This document shows, piece after piece, positions 11,457 through 23,228 of a stretch of DNA of 64,000 nt. The notes under the pieces were generated by a model. The model did no database searches, was not told the DNA's origin, and was given only the letters and a program-made list of their open reading frames with translations. The DNA lies in assembly GCA_001051155.2 (NCBI GenBank), contig JYIP02000004.1:1613576-1677575 (forward strand), read 5' to 3'. Source of the DNA: Chrysoporthe austroafricana (taxonomy: Eukaryota; Ascomycota; Sordariomycetes; Diaporthales; Cryphonectriaceae). The position numbers and the translations under genes were made by a program. Numbering within the stretch: the first letter of the stretch is position 1; the number at the start of each line of letters is the position of its first letter.

Positions 11457-13128
11457 GACATGTAGAAATGATACCATGTTTATGATTATAGCCGAGGGTT
11501 GATGGGCACAGAGGGGACTAATCCGGATTATGGAGAATTTGCTGTCCGTCTCAGCCGCTGTGCGTTGCATGGAGCCTGTGTCGGACAAATCCCCTCAATC
11601 CTCGAGCGTCCTAATGGGCAGGCCTCTCCGCATCTGGGATCATGCTGCTCTTGATAAACTCTCATTGTGCGTCGCTGAACATCGAGGCGGAATAGGTCAA
11701 GGCTTTGCGGCGTGCCTACTTTCGTGCCAGCCCCAAAGTGGCTGGGAGCTTGACTGCGTGGCCACCCGAGCTCCAGCAGTCTGGCGCCAAGATACATTGT
11801 GGCTTCGTTCAGTGCTCCCATCTCGCAAGGTTGCCCTGCTTAAGGCTCGCTATGGCGCCCCGCCCGGAGGTCACGGATCGTAGAATACGAGGGCAGCACC
11901 AGGCTCAGCAGATGGAGGTTTGCCGGTGCTTGGAGCAGTCATCGTGTACTAAATTCCCTCCTAGAGAAAGACGCCATCAGGAGGGGCCAATATTTCGACC
12001 GCTGAACCCATCGACGGGCAATATTAGTGCAGTAGGACATGTACGACGGCGAAGAAAGCCGAAGGACGCGATGAGCTCCGGTGCTCCTCAGACCTTGATA
12101 GCCACTGAGATGAAGGGTCCTACCGCGTAGCAACCATGGATGCGATGCCCTCGAACACTGGTACACCGCAAACATTTCAAGCCCCTCTCTGCAGGGTCAT
12201 GTCCTAGCTTCGAAGGTGCGGCAGCCCGCCGCCCTCGACCCTCGAGATGTCCTTCAGAGCATCTTTACCGCAGGGTGGTCCGCGTTCTGCGAACCCTAGA
12301 TCCCCGCGGAATGTTACCATTTCCAGGGTGTCTTCCCGGGCCCACGACGGAACCAACAGGAATCCATGCCGTGCGGACGTCCCTGCATGGGCGCTTCGGT
12401 CCCAGCCGCATTCTCATACTATGGTACTGTATCGCCTTCCAGTGGAAAGTAGAGGGCAGGTGGCGTTGACAGATGATACTAAGCGTGAGGACATCCGGCG
12501 GGAAGCCCTCACCGACTCGGGATGTTGCTTTTGAAGGAGGCGGAGTGCTGCTGTACCGATTGCCCCGTACGGTTAAGTATGCGCATATCAGAGATGCGAC
12601 AGGCCCGCAGACGCCAGACAGTGGAGATTATTTCTGTTGACGTGGGCCCCTATTGGCGGCGATCGAAATGGAGGTGGTTGAAACTGCGGTGATGGACAGC
12701 GTGTTTATCCAGTGGGCCACTCGGGGTGGTTGCACCGCTGCACAGGACGCATAGAATGCACTGGAAGACCCAATGAGCCGGGGGATGAGAGGCGCGTATC
12801 GAGACTGCCTGGGCATGTAGAACGTCACTCTTACAGGCCGTCAGTCAGCAGGCAGCTCGCGGTGCCAGTGACACCAGAACCGCCCTGGGGCCGTGCTTCT
12901 CGCTGTTTTACCGTCAACTTTTGCTGCGCCCGCTGCAGGATAGCGATCTTTACTGCCATCCGAAGCTTCCAGACAGACGCAGACCGTGGCCACCAGCAAC
13001 AGCAGTGCCCACCACGTAAGTACCGGCGGCTTGAGCTGGTATTCCGAGGTGTTAGATTTTGTGAGAGATCTGACAAACAGCCCTGCGATAGCGGGACGGG
13101 AGGGGAAGGATTGCGCCTCATCCCAAAC

Positions 13129-13173
13129 GCCCAGCTGCCTACCTGCCCAGCTGCCTACCTGCCCAGCTGCCTT
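13129..13173 (+). repeat. 16-bp tandem repeat, 2.8 copies
   Basis: The unit GCCCAGCTGCCTACCT occurs at 13129-13144 and 13145-13160 and partially at 13161-13173. Each unit contains the palindrome CAGCTG. There is no spacer diversity, so this is a simple tandem duplication. Confidence 0.85.
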
Positions 13174-13456
13174 GCACGGTGCCCGCTGCCCACCTGCACC
13201 GAGAGGCTGGATGCGAGGACGTGGAGATCGACTTCTGGACCCTCGAACGGAACTCGGCGTGGCGCGGCCTGCACCTGCACCCACAATTGACCTCCAGCCC
13301 GACTGCGACATCTAACTGAGCCTTCGCCTTCGACCTATCCCTCAACTTCCAGAGCCTCCTCAGGCCAAAACATTCAACATCGCAGGGGTTATACGAGCCC
13401 TTTCGTCTCTCGTGCCAAGGTTTGACCGTCCTACTGCAAAAGGTAAAGGGAAAAAA

Positions 13457-13474
13457 AGAGAGAGAGAGAGAGAG
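13457..13474. repeat. AG microsatellite
   Basis: About nine AG units directly after a run of seven A, in the presumed leader of the TPR/DnaJ gene. Confidence 0.85.
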
Positions 13475-13841
13475 AACTGGAGCGTTATCCGTCTCTACGT
13501 TTCTATGCAGGCTCGAACTGTGGCTTACCAAGCCTGACCCTGCTAGACGGCGCCATCCCTCCCACAGCAGAAAAGAGAGGGGGAGGAAAGAAAAAAAAAA
13601 AACCGCCCGCCCACAAGGCTTCAGCGTCAAGAGGCACGACGAGGCAACGCCAGTGTTGGACAGCCCTTCCTTGCCGAGTCCAGAGGTCGCGACAGTGTCG
13701 GCGTCGGTGCTGTTGGAGAGTCGGTTGCACCTTAGTCAGTCGGGTCGAGAGAGAGGTCACAAACCTCGCGGTCCCGAGTGCTGTCTCTTCCCCACCGGTC
13801 TACCTACGGATACACTAGCGCCTGTTTGCCCACTCGACCCA

Positions 13842-16111
13842 ATGAAGTTCTTCAGCAGCAGCAAGAGGCAAACAAAAAAGTCCCACCCGGAGGATCAGAA
13901 GCTTCAGGACCACGATCTGCGCCGCGATCGCAGCCGGGAGGACGACGTCTACTACCACTCGCACTCCGAGTCTTCATCGCCGACCAAGTCCCCCCTAAAG
14001 TCCCTGCACAAATCCAAGTCGGCCTCTTACTCGCCCACAAAAAAGTCCGTCAGACCCGCTTCACCGGCTGCCCCCTCCTCCTCCACCGCCGCCGCCGAGC
14101 CCAAACGCTCCTCCCGACACTTCTCGAGGGCATCCCCCGACCTGGGCAAGTCCTCCTCCTACCGACGGAACAAGGTCGATCCCGACACCCATCCTCTCAA
14201 CCTCCCGCCCGACGAGATCAGGAGGCTCTCCGCCCTATCAGCCATGAGCGCACGCGACTCCGTCGACAGGATGGACGTCGATCCTCCTACCGCCGGTTCG
14301 GCGCCCTCCTCTCCCTCCCAGCGGAGGCAGTCGCCTCCGGCTGCCGAGCAGACTCCTGCCCAGACCCCGCCTCCTGTCGCCAATGGATCATCGTCGCCCA
14401 AGAGGGAGGACGCTCCCGCGCCGCCTCCTCACATGAGCGACCCGAACAGCCCCCCTCCCACGCCGGCTGACGAGGCTGAGGTCTTCAAGACCCTGGGCAA
14501 CAAATTTTTTAAGGAGAAGAACTACAAGCGGGCCATTGAGGAGTACACCAAAGGTACGCGGACACCCCCGGCAGGGCTTTCTGTCGAGCGCCTTGATAAA
14601 GCTAACAAAGACTTACAGCCGTCGAGCTGCAGCCGGATTCGGCTACTTATTTGGGAAACCGCGCTGCAGCGCATATGGCCGACGGTCGCTACGAGGCCGC
14701 CCTCGAGGATTGCAAGCGGGCTGTCGACCTCGATTCGAACAACCCCAAGATCTTGCTGCGCCTCGCCCGGATCTACACGAATCTTGGTCAGCCCGAGGAG
14801 GCCATGGTCACGTTTCAACGGATCCAGCCCGCTCCTTCCGCCAAGGACCTGCAGCAGGCTAAGGACATGCTACAGTACATCAAGTCGGCTCGGCAGGGTC
14901 TGCAAGAGGGGAGTGGCCCGTCCCTGGTGCTGCACGCTCTGGACATGGCCGAGAGGCTGCTTGGCCCCGGGGCGCGGAAGCCGCGAAAGTGGCAGCTGAT
15001 GCGGGGCGAGGCCTATCTGAAGATGGGGGGTGAAAACAACCTTGGCGAGGCTCAGAACGTTGCCACGCAACTTTTGAGAACAAACAGCCAGGATCCCGAG
15101 GCCCTGGTGCTGCGGGCTCGTGGGCTCTATGGGCAGGGCGAGAACGACAAGGCGCTGCAGGTCCTCCGCATGGCCATCGACTGTGACCCCGACTTCAGGG
15201 ACGCCATCAAGTGGCTGAAGATCATCAAGAACCTGAACAAGCTGAAGGAGGAGGGTAATACTAACTACAAGGCCGGACGGTGGCAGGCTGCTATTGACAA
15301 GTACACCGAGGCTCTCGGGGTGGACCCCGCGAACAAGTCGACCAACTCCAAGATCCTACAAAACCGAGCCCTCTGCTATAACAAGCTCAAGGAGTATGAG
15401 AAGGCGATCGGGGACTGTGACGAGGCGCTCCGGTTGGATCCAAGCTACACCAAGGCTCGCAAGACCAAAGCGAACGCTCTCGGCGGCGCCGAGAAGTGGG
15501 AGGAAGCGGTGCGGGAGTGGAAGGCGATCGCGGAGGCCGACCCGTCTGACACTGCAGCACAGAGGGAGGCACGCAAGGCTGAGCTCGAGCACAAGAAGAG
15601 CCAGCGCAAAGATTACTACAAGATTCTTGGCGTGTCCAAGGATGCTGATGACAACACGATCAAGAAGGCCTACCGGAAGATGGCCATCCAGCACCACCCC
15701 GACAAGAACCCCGGCAATGCTGAGGCCGAAGCCAAGTTCAAGGACATTAGCGAGGCCTACGAGACGTTGAGTGATCCTCAGTAAGTTGCATTTCAGACGG
15801 CGAGGCTCGATCGATGGATCCACCGCTAACGGTTGAATAGGAAACGCGCTCGATACGACGCTGGTGATGACATCGACATGTCCGACATGTTTGGGGGCGG
15901 AGGCGGCTTCGGTGGAGGCGGTCAAGGAGTGCCTCTCGACCCGGAGATCCTCTCCCAGATCTTCGGCCAGTCAGGCGGCTTCGGTGGAGCCGGGGGCTTC
16001 GGTGGCGGTGGCTTCCCTGGAGGTGGCTTTGCCTTCCCCCAGAGTGGCGGGCGACAACGGGGCTACCCGGGCGGGTTCGGCGGCTCACAAGGCGGGTACC
16101 ACTTCTCCTGA
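13842..16111 (+). CDS. TPR and DnaJ domain co-chaperone (DNAJC7-like)
   Basis: A J-protein whose TPR repeats bind Hsp70/Hsp90 tails and whose J domain stimulates Hsp70 ATPase (known for the DNAJC7/TPR2 family). Exons 13842-14553, 14619-15780 and 15841-16111 give 714 residues. Splicing joins EYTK to [17 protein letters not shown] and SDPQ to KRARYDAG in frame. Residues 1-205 are Ser/Pro/Lys-rich and probably disordered. TPR repeats begin at [20 protein letters not shown] (about 212-231) and run to about 540, including the canonical [20 protein letters not shown]. The J domain starts at [10 protein letters not shown] (568) with HPD at 597-599. The C-terminus is Gly/Phe-rich and ends YHFS. The frame stays open for 106 codons after the TGA (see next entry). 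Sec63 follows 1.3 kb downstream on the same strand. Confidence 0.93.
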
Positions 16112-16432
16112 CATGGGGACGAGGACGACGACGACAAGAGTGCATCAGCCTACTCCGATGACGAAGAGCAGGCTCAGGAACAGAGCAGCAGGCGCGAGAA
16201 AGATGAAGAAGACAGCGGATACTGTCGAAACGCGACATCGTGGTGGCGTGCCCAGGCGGAAGCATCTGCTGAGGCGCGCGATAGGCAGCTACAGCAGCTT
16301 CGCAGGGTCGGCATGGCCGTCCTTGCCTCCGTCGTCCTCCTTCCCCCGCCGATATTGGCAGCGCTGGTATTGGTACTCGGCGCGGCATACACGTTCAGGT
16401 ATACCATGCGAAGACATGGGGCGACTTGGTGA
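16112..16432 (+). other. In-frame open extension after the DnaJ stop codon
   Basis: After the TGA at 16109-16111 the same frame is open for 106 codons to a TGA at 16430. It encodes an acidic stretch (DEDDDD, DDEEQAQEQ), a basic and Gln-rich segment and one strong hydrophobic stretch (MAVLASVVLLPPPILAALVL) followed by RYTMRRHGATW. Codon usage looks coding. Seen directly: the open frame and its composition. Inferred: a tail-anchored longer isoform made by readthrough or alternative splicing, or a separate small gene. Chance cannot be excluded in GC-rich DNA. Confidence 0.4.
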
Positions 16433-17410
16433 TGATGTTTATCCAGCATAGAAACAGCGGAGCGTTTTCCACGGGAGAACGGGGCAACGCAGGACAGCGT
16501 AAGCTGTGATCTGACCTGGAACTAGTGTCCGCCAGGTATAGACGGGTCTGTCATCGATTTCTCATTGACTAAGTTTTCCAGCATCATACAGGGTGCTCTG
16601 GCGTTGGGAAAATGGAGGGATCCATGGGGCATGAAGAGATCGAAGACCAGCAAAGAGAGCAGCTGTCTCTGCTCCTGTCCTCTGCCGGCGCTCGCTTGCA
16701 TCTAATCGTTCAGACTCATCGTGTTGGTTTATATACGGATAGAAGAGATAGCCCCTGAGCCCACTGCCAGGTGAAATAACGGGAATGTCTGCAGTTGCAT
16801 ATACGCCTGCTGATTGTGACATGCCCCATCAACGAGAGGAGCATTCAACACTGTCATCTTGCTCGCTGTATTTCGCTACTATTTTGACCAGTAAATGGTC
16901 CTAGTGCTGACATGACCCATTTCATTGTCCTGAACAAAGCTGCTGTAAAAGATGAGGCTGATAATAGATACCTAAATAACACGCTACCGGGGGGCTTTTA
17001 GTGGGGCAGAGGTCTTTGTGCCCCAGACTTTCTAGGTTGTCCCTCTAGCGCGAAGTGGCCCATGTGTTCACTTCGGCTTGCGACAATGACTGACCCCTGC
17101 CCAAAATTTCCAGGCCACCTGGCATCCGACACCAGGAAGCTTAAACAGCGCCTCGCATTGCATTCCACTTCCACGTCAAGGTCAAGCCAACCCTCTTCTG
17201 GGCGAACCCCACGGCATCGACAGGACGAGTTCTGGCTGACACCCAGAGGTCGCAGGTAGCCGGTTTGTTTCTGTCTCGCGCAAGACGTCGCTCATTTTTG
17301 TCCCTTGTGTTGGCCCGACCTCGTAATCGTTCTTGCGACCGGGCCCAGTCCCCTCCTTTTCCCCAGGCCTCGGCGCCAGCTTTGTATCATCGCCACATGT
17401 CCTGTTCACG
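16433..17410. other. Intergenic, probable Sec63 promoter
   Basis: Nearly 1 kb without a recognisable gene on either strand. The last part is CT-rich and leads to the Sec63 start codon at 17411. Confidence 0.4.
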
Positions 17411-19726
17411 ATGAGCTCCGATTACACCTACGGTACGTACGCGGCCCATCAGTTCGAGCAGTGCTCGGGTGGCGGCTTCGCTAACAGTCACAAAGACGCC
17501 GAGGGCAACCTCTGGCCCTTCTTTGCATTCACAGTCACGACGATCGCGACGCTCCCCTTGACCTACATCCTGACCAAGAGCTGGGTCAGCGACCCGTCCA
17601 AGCAGTTCCCCCGGATCCAGTCCGACTACAAGCCCAAGCATGCCGACCTCGTCGACGCACAACGGTCCAAGGACCGGAAAAAGAGCCGGAGGCCGGTGCT
17701 GACGCTCTTTGTGATCCTGGGCTGGGCCATCATGGTCTACACGGCGTACCTGATATACTACGTGGAAGTGCCGGTGGAGAAGCGGATTTGGAATCCATAT
17801 GATATCCTGGGCATCTCCGAGGTATGCGCCGCTACTTGACAGTCCCACTGAGCACTCCCAACTGACCACGGCTGCTGCCGTATCCTAGTCCGCCACCGAG
17901 AAGGTCATCAAGCGCACCTACAAGAGGCTGTCTCTCAAGTTCCACCCCGACAAGATCAGGCCCGATCCGGCCAAGAACGAGACGATCGAGTCGCTGAACG
18001 AACGCTACGTCGACATCTCCAAGGCCTACCAGGCGCTGACGGACGAGGAGGTGCGCAACAACTACCTCCTCTACGGTCACCCCGACGGCCGCCAGAGCAC
18101 GCAGATCGGCATCGCCCTACCCAAGCTCATGATCTCCGACGGCAACGGGAAGTACGTCGTGCTCGTCTACTTCTTGCTGTTCGGCGTCCTACTCCCCTAT
18201 CTTGTCGGCTCGTGGTGGTACGGCACCCAGGCCCACTCCAAGGAGGGTGTCCTGGTGGAGAGCGCCAACAGCCTGTTCAAAGAGTACAAGCAGGATATCG
18301 ACGCCGGCGGTGTCATCACGGCGCTGAGCACCGGCAAGGAATTCGCGGAGGTGCTAAGGGGCGACAAGGCCGATGCTGGGCTGTCGAAGATCGAGTCGCG
18401 GATCCTAGCCCCCGGCGATGTGCAGACTTTCGCGGGCGGCTTGTCTGTCAAGGACAAGGAAAAGCTGGAGGACCTCGACAATGGGGTGCGAAGGAAGACG
18501 CTTGCTCTGCTGTGGGCCTACCTCGGCCGCGTCGAGCTAGACGATGCGACATTGGAGAAGCAGAAGTTCGAGGTCGCGCCAATCGCCGAATCCTTGATCA
18601 AGTCCTTCAACGCTATCACGACCGCATACCAGATCACTGCTCCTATCCTCGCCTCCTTCCACGCCGGCCAGCGTATCATCCAGGCCATGTCTCCTGAGGC
18701 CTCTCCTCTACTCCAGCTACCATACGTCACCCCGGCGATAGCCAAGGCCATTGATGGTGACTCTAAGGTACCCACCACAGTGCAAAAGCTTATGGATCAG
18801 CCGGATGCTCAGCGACGGAAGCTTGCTGTTGGAAAGGGCCTCCTCACCGAGGCGCAGTACCAGACAGCGGTCAGCGTGGCGAAGCAGCTACCTTACTTCC
18901 GAGTCGCAAAGGCTTTCTTCAAGGTTCAGGGCGAGCGCTTCATCATCCCGTCGTCACTGGTCCAGCTCGTCGTCAAGGGCCGCATTATCCCACCTGGCTC
19001 TGAGAATGTTCCCGCGGTTAACGAGCTCGACCTCGTCGACGTCGACCCCGCAGAAGACGACCTAGACGCCATCCTCGGACGCAAGAAGCGGACCATCAAG
19101 GGGGCCGACGGCAAGCCGGTCACAGTCGGAGATGATAAGCCCATCCTGCCTCCGCTAGCCTTCGCCCCTTACTTCGGTCGCGAGCACTCACCCCGATGGC
19201 ACGTATTCCTGTCAGACTCGAAGCAAGGCAAGATGGCTGTGCCACCGTTCACGTTCCACACATTCGACCAGCCGGTCTTTGAGGAAGATGGCAAGACGCC
19301 CACCTACAATATGGTCATGTTCAAGGCACAATTTGCCGCGCCGCCCAGCCCTGGTCACTACACCTTCGTCATGCACGTCGTGTGCGACAGCTATGTCGGC
19401 TTTGATACGAAGATGGAGGTAACCCTGGTGGTGGAGGATGCCGCCAAGGCGGCCAAGATGCAGGAGGAGGATGAGATTAGTGAGCCTGATGAGGGTAAGT
19501 CTATGCCTCGCTGACCCGCTATGAAGACACATGTGAGAAATCAACATCTGACCGTCATGCAGACTCCATAGCCGGCATGATGAACGCAGCTAAGGGCAAC
19601 GCACCACCACCGCCTAGGAGGAAGCCGGCTTCGGCACAAAACGACGATTCAGAAGAGGAGAGTGGCACAGAGGAGGAAGCGGATGACACGAGCGCTACTA
19701 ATACAGATACGGAGCCGGAGGACTGA
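17411..19726 (+). CDS. SEC63: Sec63, ER translocon J-protein
   Basis: Sec63 is an ER membrane J-protein that recruits the lumenal Hsp70 Kar2/BiP to the Sec61 channel for protein import. Exons 17411-17432, 17496-17821, 17889-19494 and 19563-19726 give 705 residues. The first intron is 63 nt and stop-free, so it can be mistaken for coding; removing it joins MSSDYTY to DAEGNLWPFF, the usual N-terminus. Membrane segments lie near 14-33, 75-97 and 204-226. The lumenal J domain (about 107-175, WNPYDILGIS) has HPD at 135-137. The Sec63/Brl region follows, and the tail is strongly acidic (DDSEEESGTEEEADD region), the part that contacts Sec62 in yeast. Family and structure are clear. It neighbours another J-protein gene. 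Confidence 0.95.
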
Positions 19727-20713
19727 GTAGGAACTGGCGAAACGGAGTCTTGGTTTGCTTAGACCTATGAGCATAAATGGATGGTGAGGGCTAAAGGGAC
19801 ACTAGGAAGGCTACATGAGTAGTGGAAGCTCATCACTTGAAGAAAAAATATATATACCATCAGCTCGTCGCCTCTTCTCAGCGCCGAAGTGACATTACTA
19901 TGGAGTGCTTGGGAGAAGGTCTTCATCTACACGACGGGAATACTCGTGTAAGCGATGAAAGACGGTTATAGGGGAGATAAATCGTTATATGAGTATTCGG
20001 GTATCACGGCACGTGGCGGCTGTGTCCAGGCCCGGACGCTATGCTTCACCGTGAAACGAGATTTCCACAAAATCCCTACGGGTGCCTCGCTATCTCCATA
20101 CGGTGGTGAGGAATGGCGATCTTCGTATGATCGGACCATACCTAAGCGGCCCCTTGAGGCGAATCCGCCGTGGGCTGGCATGGGCCAGTCCATGACAGTG
20201 CTCAGGGCTAGATGTGAGCCTTCTGGCTCCATCCAAGCTGGAGGCAGAAAGATAAGGGAATATTTTTGCTCTGGAGGGAAAAGGGGGGGGTCAACGGAGG
20301 AGATTGGGGCAGAGTATAGGATTCTCACGTGGATGGGGGACTGGAAAGGGAGGGGACGCTCCCAACGAGACGAGAAGTTCTCTTACAAGATACGAGTTCA
20401 AGTCTACTAAGTATAGAATCAACGACCATACTCTCTGATGATTAAAGCACTTTAGTCCACTTCCGGCCATTACTTCCCTTCTAAGCTTCTATAAAACAGA
20501 TGGTCGCTTTCTAGGTCGGCAGCAAGCGGCAGTGGAACGACGTCGGCTCATGTCGTTCCCACCTAGGTATATACAGTACATGCTTTCCCAGATACCGCCC
20601 TTGACTATGTACGCCTCATATCAGTGCAGCGCATGATGCCAGAGGGTGGCTTCGCTGCTGTGCCCTATATGCAAAAGTGACCCAGGGGCTGACACACACA
20701 CACTCACCTCCCG
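19727..20713. other. Convergent intergenic region
   Basis: About 1 kb between the Sec63 and GMC oxidoreductase stops. Two overlapping frames near 19955-20410 have no recognisable protein content. A short CA repeat lies at about 20693-20703. Confidence 0.4.
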
Positions 20714-22933
20714 CTACGCCGTCTTGCTCTTAGCGGCCCACTCCTCCTTGATGAAATCCGCACACCTCTCCCCGACCATGATCGCCGGCAGCATCGTGTG
20801 CGAGCTCGGCATCCGGGGGAAGACGCTCGTGTCCGCGATGCGCAGGTTCCGCAGCCCGTGCACGCGCAGGCGCTGGTCGACGACGCCGGACGCCGCGTCC
20901 CGGGAGATGGCGCACGTGCAGGACGTGTGGAGGCTCGTCGTCGCGACGGTGCGGACGTAGTCGTCGATCTCCTCGTCCGTGACCGTCGCCCAGGTCTTGC
21001 CGTCGGACTTGGACACCGCGGTCTTCCTCACGAGGGTGGGGCTGGGCTGCTCGGCGACGGGCAACTTTTCAGCCGCCGAGCGGCCGCCGGAGAGGCCCTC
21101 TGCGATCGGGACCCTGTGCGTCTGCGGCGGCTGCGTCCACTCAGGGTCGTTCCTGCTCAGCTCGAACTCCGCGAGCCTGTCGGGCTTGTTTCCTGGCGCA
21201 AAGGCCAGCGGCGCAGGGTACGGGTAGCCTGATTTCTGGAACGCGTCGGCCAGGCGCATGGCGAAGCGAACGGCCTTGCGCACAAGGGGGAAGTCCCGCT
21301 CGTCCCTCAGCATGGGGTGGGTGACCTTCGGCAGCGACAGCGGGTCCGCGTCTGCCAGCTCAACGTAGCCCTTCGAGAACGGCTGCACGAGGCACGCGTA
21401 GAAGGTGAGGAACGGCTCGTAGATCGGCCTCTTGAAGCAGTTGCAGGGCATGATCATGATCTCGATGTCCGGGACGTTGCGCACCTGCAAGATGTCCATG
21501 TTGTCGTCGTTGTTGTCCGGATCGCGCGCCTGTACCGTCATGGTCTTGTCGTCGAAGGCGCCGCTCCGCACGAAGATGGTGTTGACGTTCGAGCCGTGGC
21601 GCATGAGCCCCAGGCCGAAGAACAGCCAGAGGAGCATGTGCCAGAGGCCGTAGAGGGCGGTTGTCAGCAGGTGTACGGATTCCTTCAGGGGCACGTCGAG
21701 CTGCACTGGGACGGCGTAGTGGTCGGACAGCGTCGCTCCGACCTGGGGGAGCTCTCGGACCACGGGGATGCCATGTGCTTCCAGCTGCTGTCTAGGTCCC
21801 AGGCCGCTTAGCATTAGCACCTGGGGTGTGATGAGCCCTCCGCAGCAGACGATGACCTCTCGCCTCGCCTTGACGTAGACGTCCTTCGAGGCGTTTCCGG
21901 GGCCTGCCTGCACAGGCCGCAGATGGACGCCTCGAACGACTCCTGCGTCGCCGTCGATGTCCAGGCGGGATGCCACCGTCCCCGTGCAGACAGTAAGGCG
22001 GTTTCGTCGCTCGAGGGCGATCTTCTTGTTGAGGTACGCATGGTAGGACGTCCTCCTGCGCGCCCCACCGTCGATAGCTAAGTCAGCGCGGTAGAGGCCC
22101 ATGGCAGGCGCTGAAGGGTCGTTGGCATCGTTGACCAGGGGTAAGCCAACAGCCTTTGCGGCCTTTTGCAGACTTTGCGAACACGCGGGCAAGTAAGTAA
22201 AAGGACAAACCCGTCTTGATGCACGATGCGCAACTTACTACAAGCCCCAGGTGAAAGGGGTATCGAACTGCCTACACTCGATTGGGCCTGGACGTCATGG
22301 CGATCTGTCAGCATCTTAAGCTTTTACTCTCGTAGCTGCAGGTGAGCCGGTCGTACACGCTGCCGCGTGTGCGATGTCACTCACCGTCATGGCCTCGCGC
22401 TTCCGAGGTTGGGTGCGCGACCGCGTTCTCGATCCTCCGGAAGTACGGTTCCACGTGCTCCCAGGACCACTCATCAAGGCCCTCGTCCGCCCAGCTGGTA
22501 TAGTCAGACGGCGGACCGCGGGTCAGTATCATCGCGTTGAGGCGTGAGGCGCCGCCGAGCCCGCGCGCGGTCCACATCCTCGCCCTGAAGTCATTCGCGT
22601 TGGGGATGGGCTCCGTGAAATGATCGGCCACAACCTGCCTGTCCGCGCCGTCCATAATGCTCTGGCTCGGGAGCGGGATGCGCGAGAGCAGAATGTCACC
22701 GACGCGGCCTCTCTCGACCACTAATACCGAGACATTAGGGTCCTCTGAGAGGCGCGACGCCACCACGCATCCTCCTGTGCCACCTGAACGTCGAGGGCTT
22801 TTAGCGGGATGCCGGCAGTGAGACAGGCGTTTCGGGGAGGACAAGGCTCACCTCCGACAACGATATAGTCGTACGTCTTCCCGTCGACCTCTGAGGCCTC
22901 AACCTCGGGATACGAGGACAGGAACGAAAACAT
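20714..22933 (-). CDS. GMC-family FAD oxidoreductase
   Basis: Flavoenzyme of the glucose-methanol-choline family that oxidises an alcohol using FAD; the substrate cannot be told. Exons on the minus strand 22852-22933, 22385-22783, 22239-22287 and 20714-22172 give 662 residues. The first splice restores the dinucleotide motif VVGGGTGGCVVASRL (about 25-39). The 49-nt third exon gives PIECRQFDTPFTWGLY. The GMC signatures RGLGGASRLNAMILTRG (101-117) and GGLITPQVLMLSGLGP are present. The C-terminal catalytic region keeps both expected histidines, in SLHTSC and SSHTMLP. There is no signal peptide. A hydrophobic LWHMLLWLFFGLGL stretch mid-protein is odd for a soluble enzyme. The gene is intact although the island begins 250 bp upstream of its ATG. 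Confidence 0.88.
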
Positions 22934-23184
22934 GCTGGATCTCCACTCGTGAATATTTCTAGACTGGCTGAGCCGACGCGGGCTCGCGAGTGACTTTTGA
23001 GAGGCGCACTGCACGCCGACAGGTCTGGCTACCAGAACACACGAGAGGTGTGGGAGCTGTTGAGGCTTAAACGTGAATGGGCGATACTGACTCGCTGCCA
23101 GTTGCGCTGCTGGGTCGCCGAGGCACTCCCCGTGCTCATACCGCTAGGGCTACTCCTAGGAAGGATTGTTCCTCCGCTGCACTA

Positions 23185-23228
23185 AGTCGCCACACCCCTT
23201 AGCCGCCCACCCCCCCTAGCCGCCCACC
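23185..23228 (+). repeat. Left terminal inverted repeat of the Fot1-like element
   Basis: 44 bp matching the reverse complement of 46951-46991 except for the length of one C run (7 versus 4). It contains two direct copies of TAGCCGCCCACC. Confidence 0.9.

Larger units (their letters stand above)
11457..13841. other. Intergenic, probably including a long 5' leader of the DnaJ gene
   Basis: About 2.4 kb with overlapping frames on both strands but no recognisable protein. It contains a short 16-bp tandem repeat at 13129-13173 and an AG microsatellite at 13457-13474. The last 500 bases are CT/AG-rich and probably transcribed leader. The frame entering the DnaJ start is open from 13422 but its first in-frame plausible start is the ATG at 13842. 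Confidence 0.4.

Noticed and set aside
13129..13173. Possible CRISPR-like array
   Set aside because: Contiguous 16-bp tandem units without spacers in a eukaryotic genome.
14651..15784. Separate TPR/J gene starting at TTG 14651
   Set aside because: This is exon 2 of the same gene; splicing from 14553 to 14619 keeps the TPR helix continuous.
20714..23014. GMC gene as a transposon-broken pseudogene, because its frame is split in several pieces
   Set aside because: All breaks are explained by three phase-consistent introns that restore the FAD motif and signatures.
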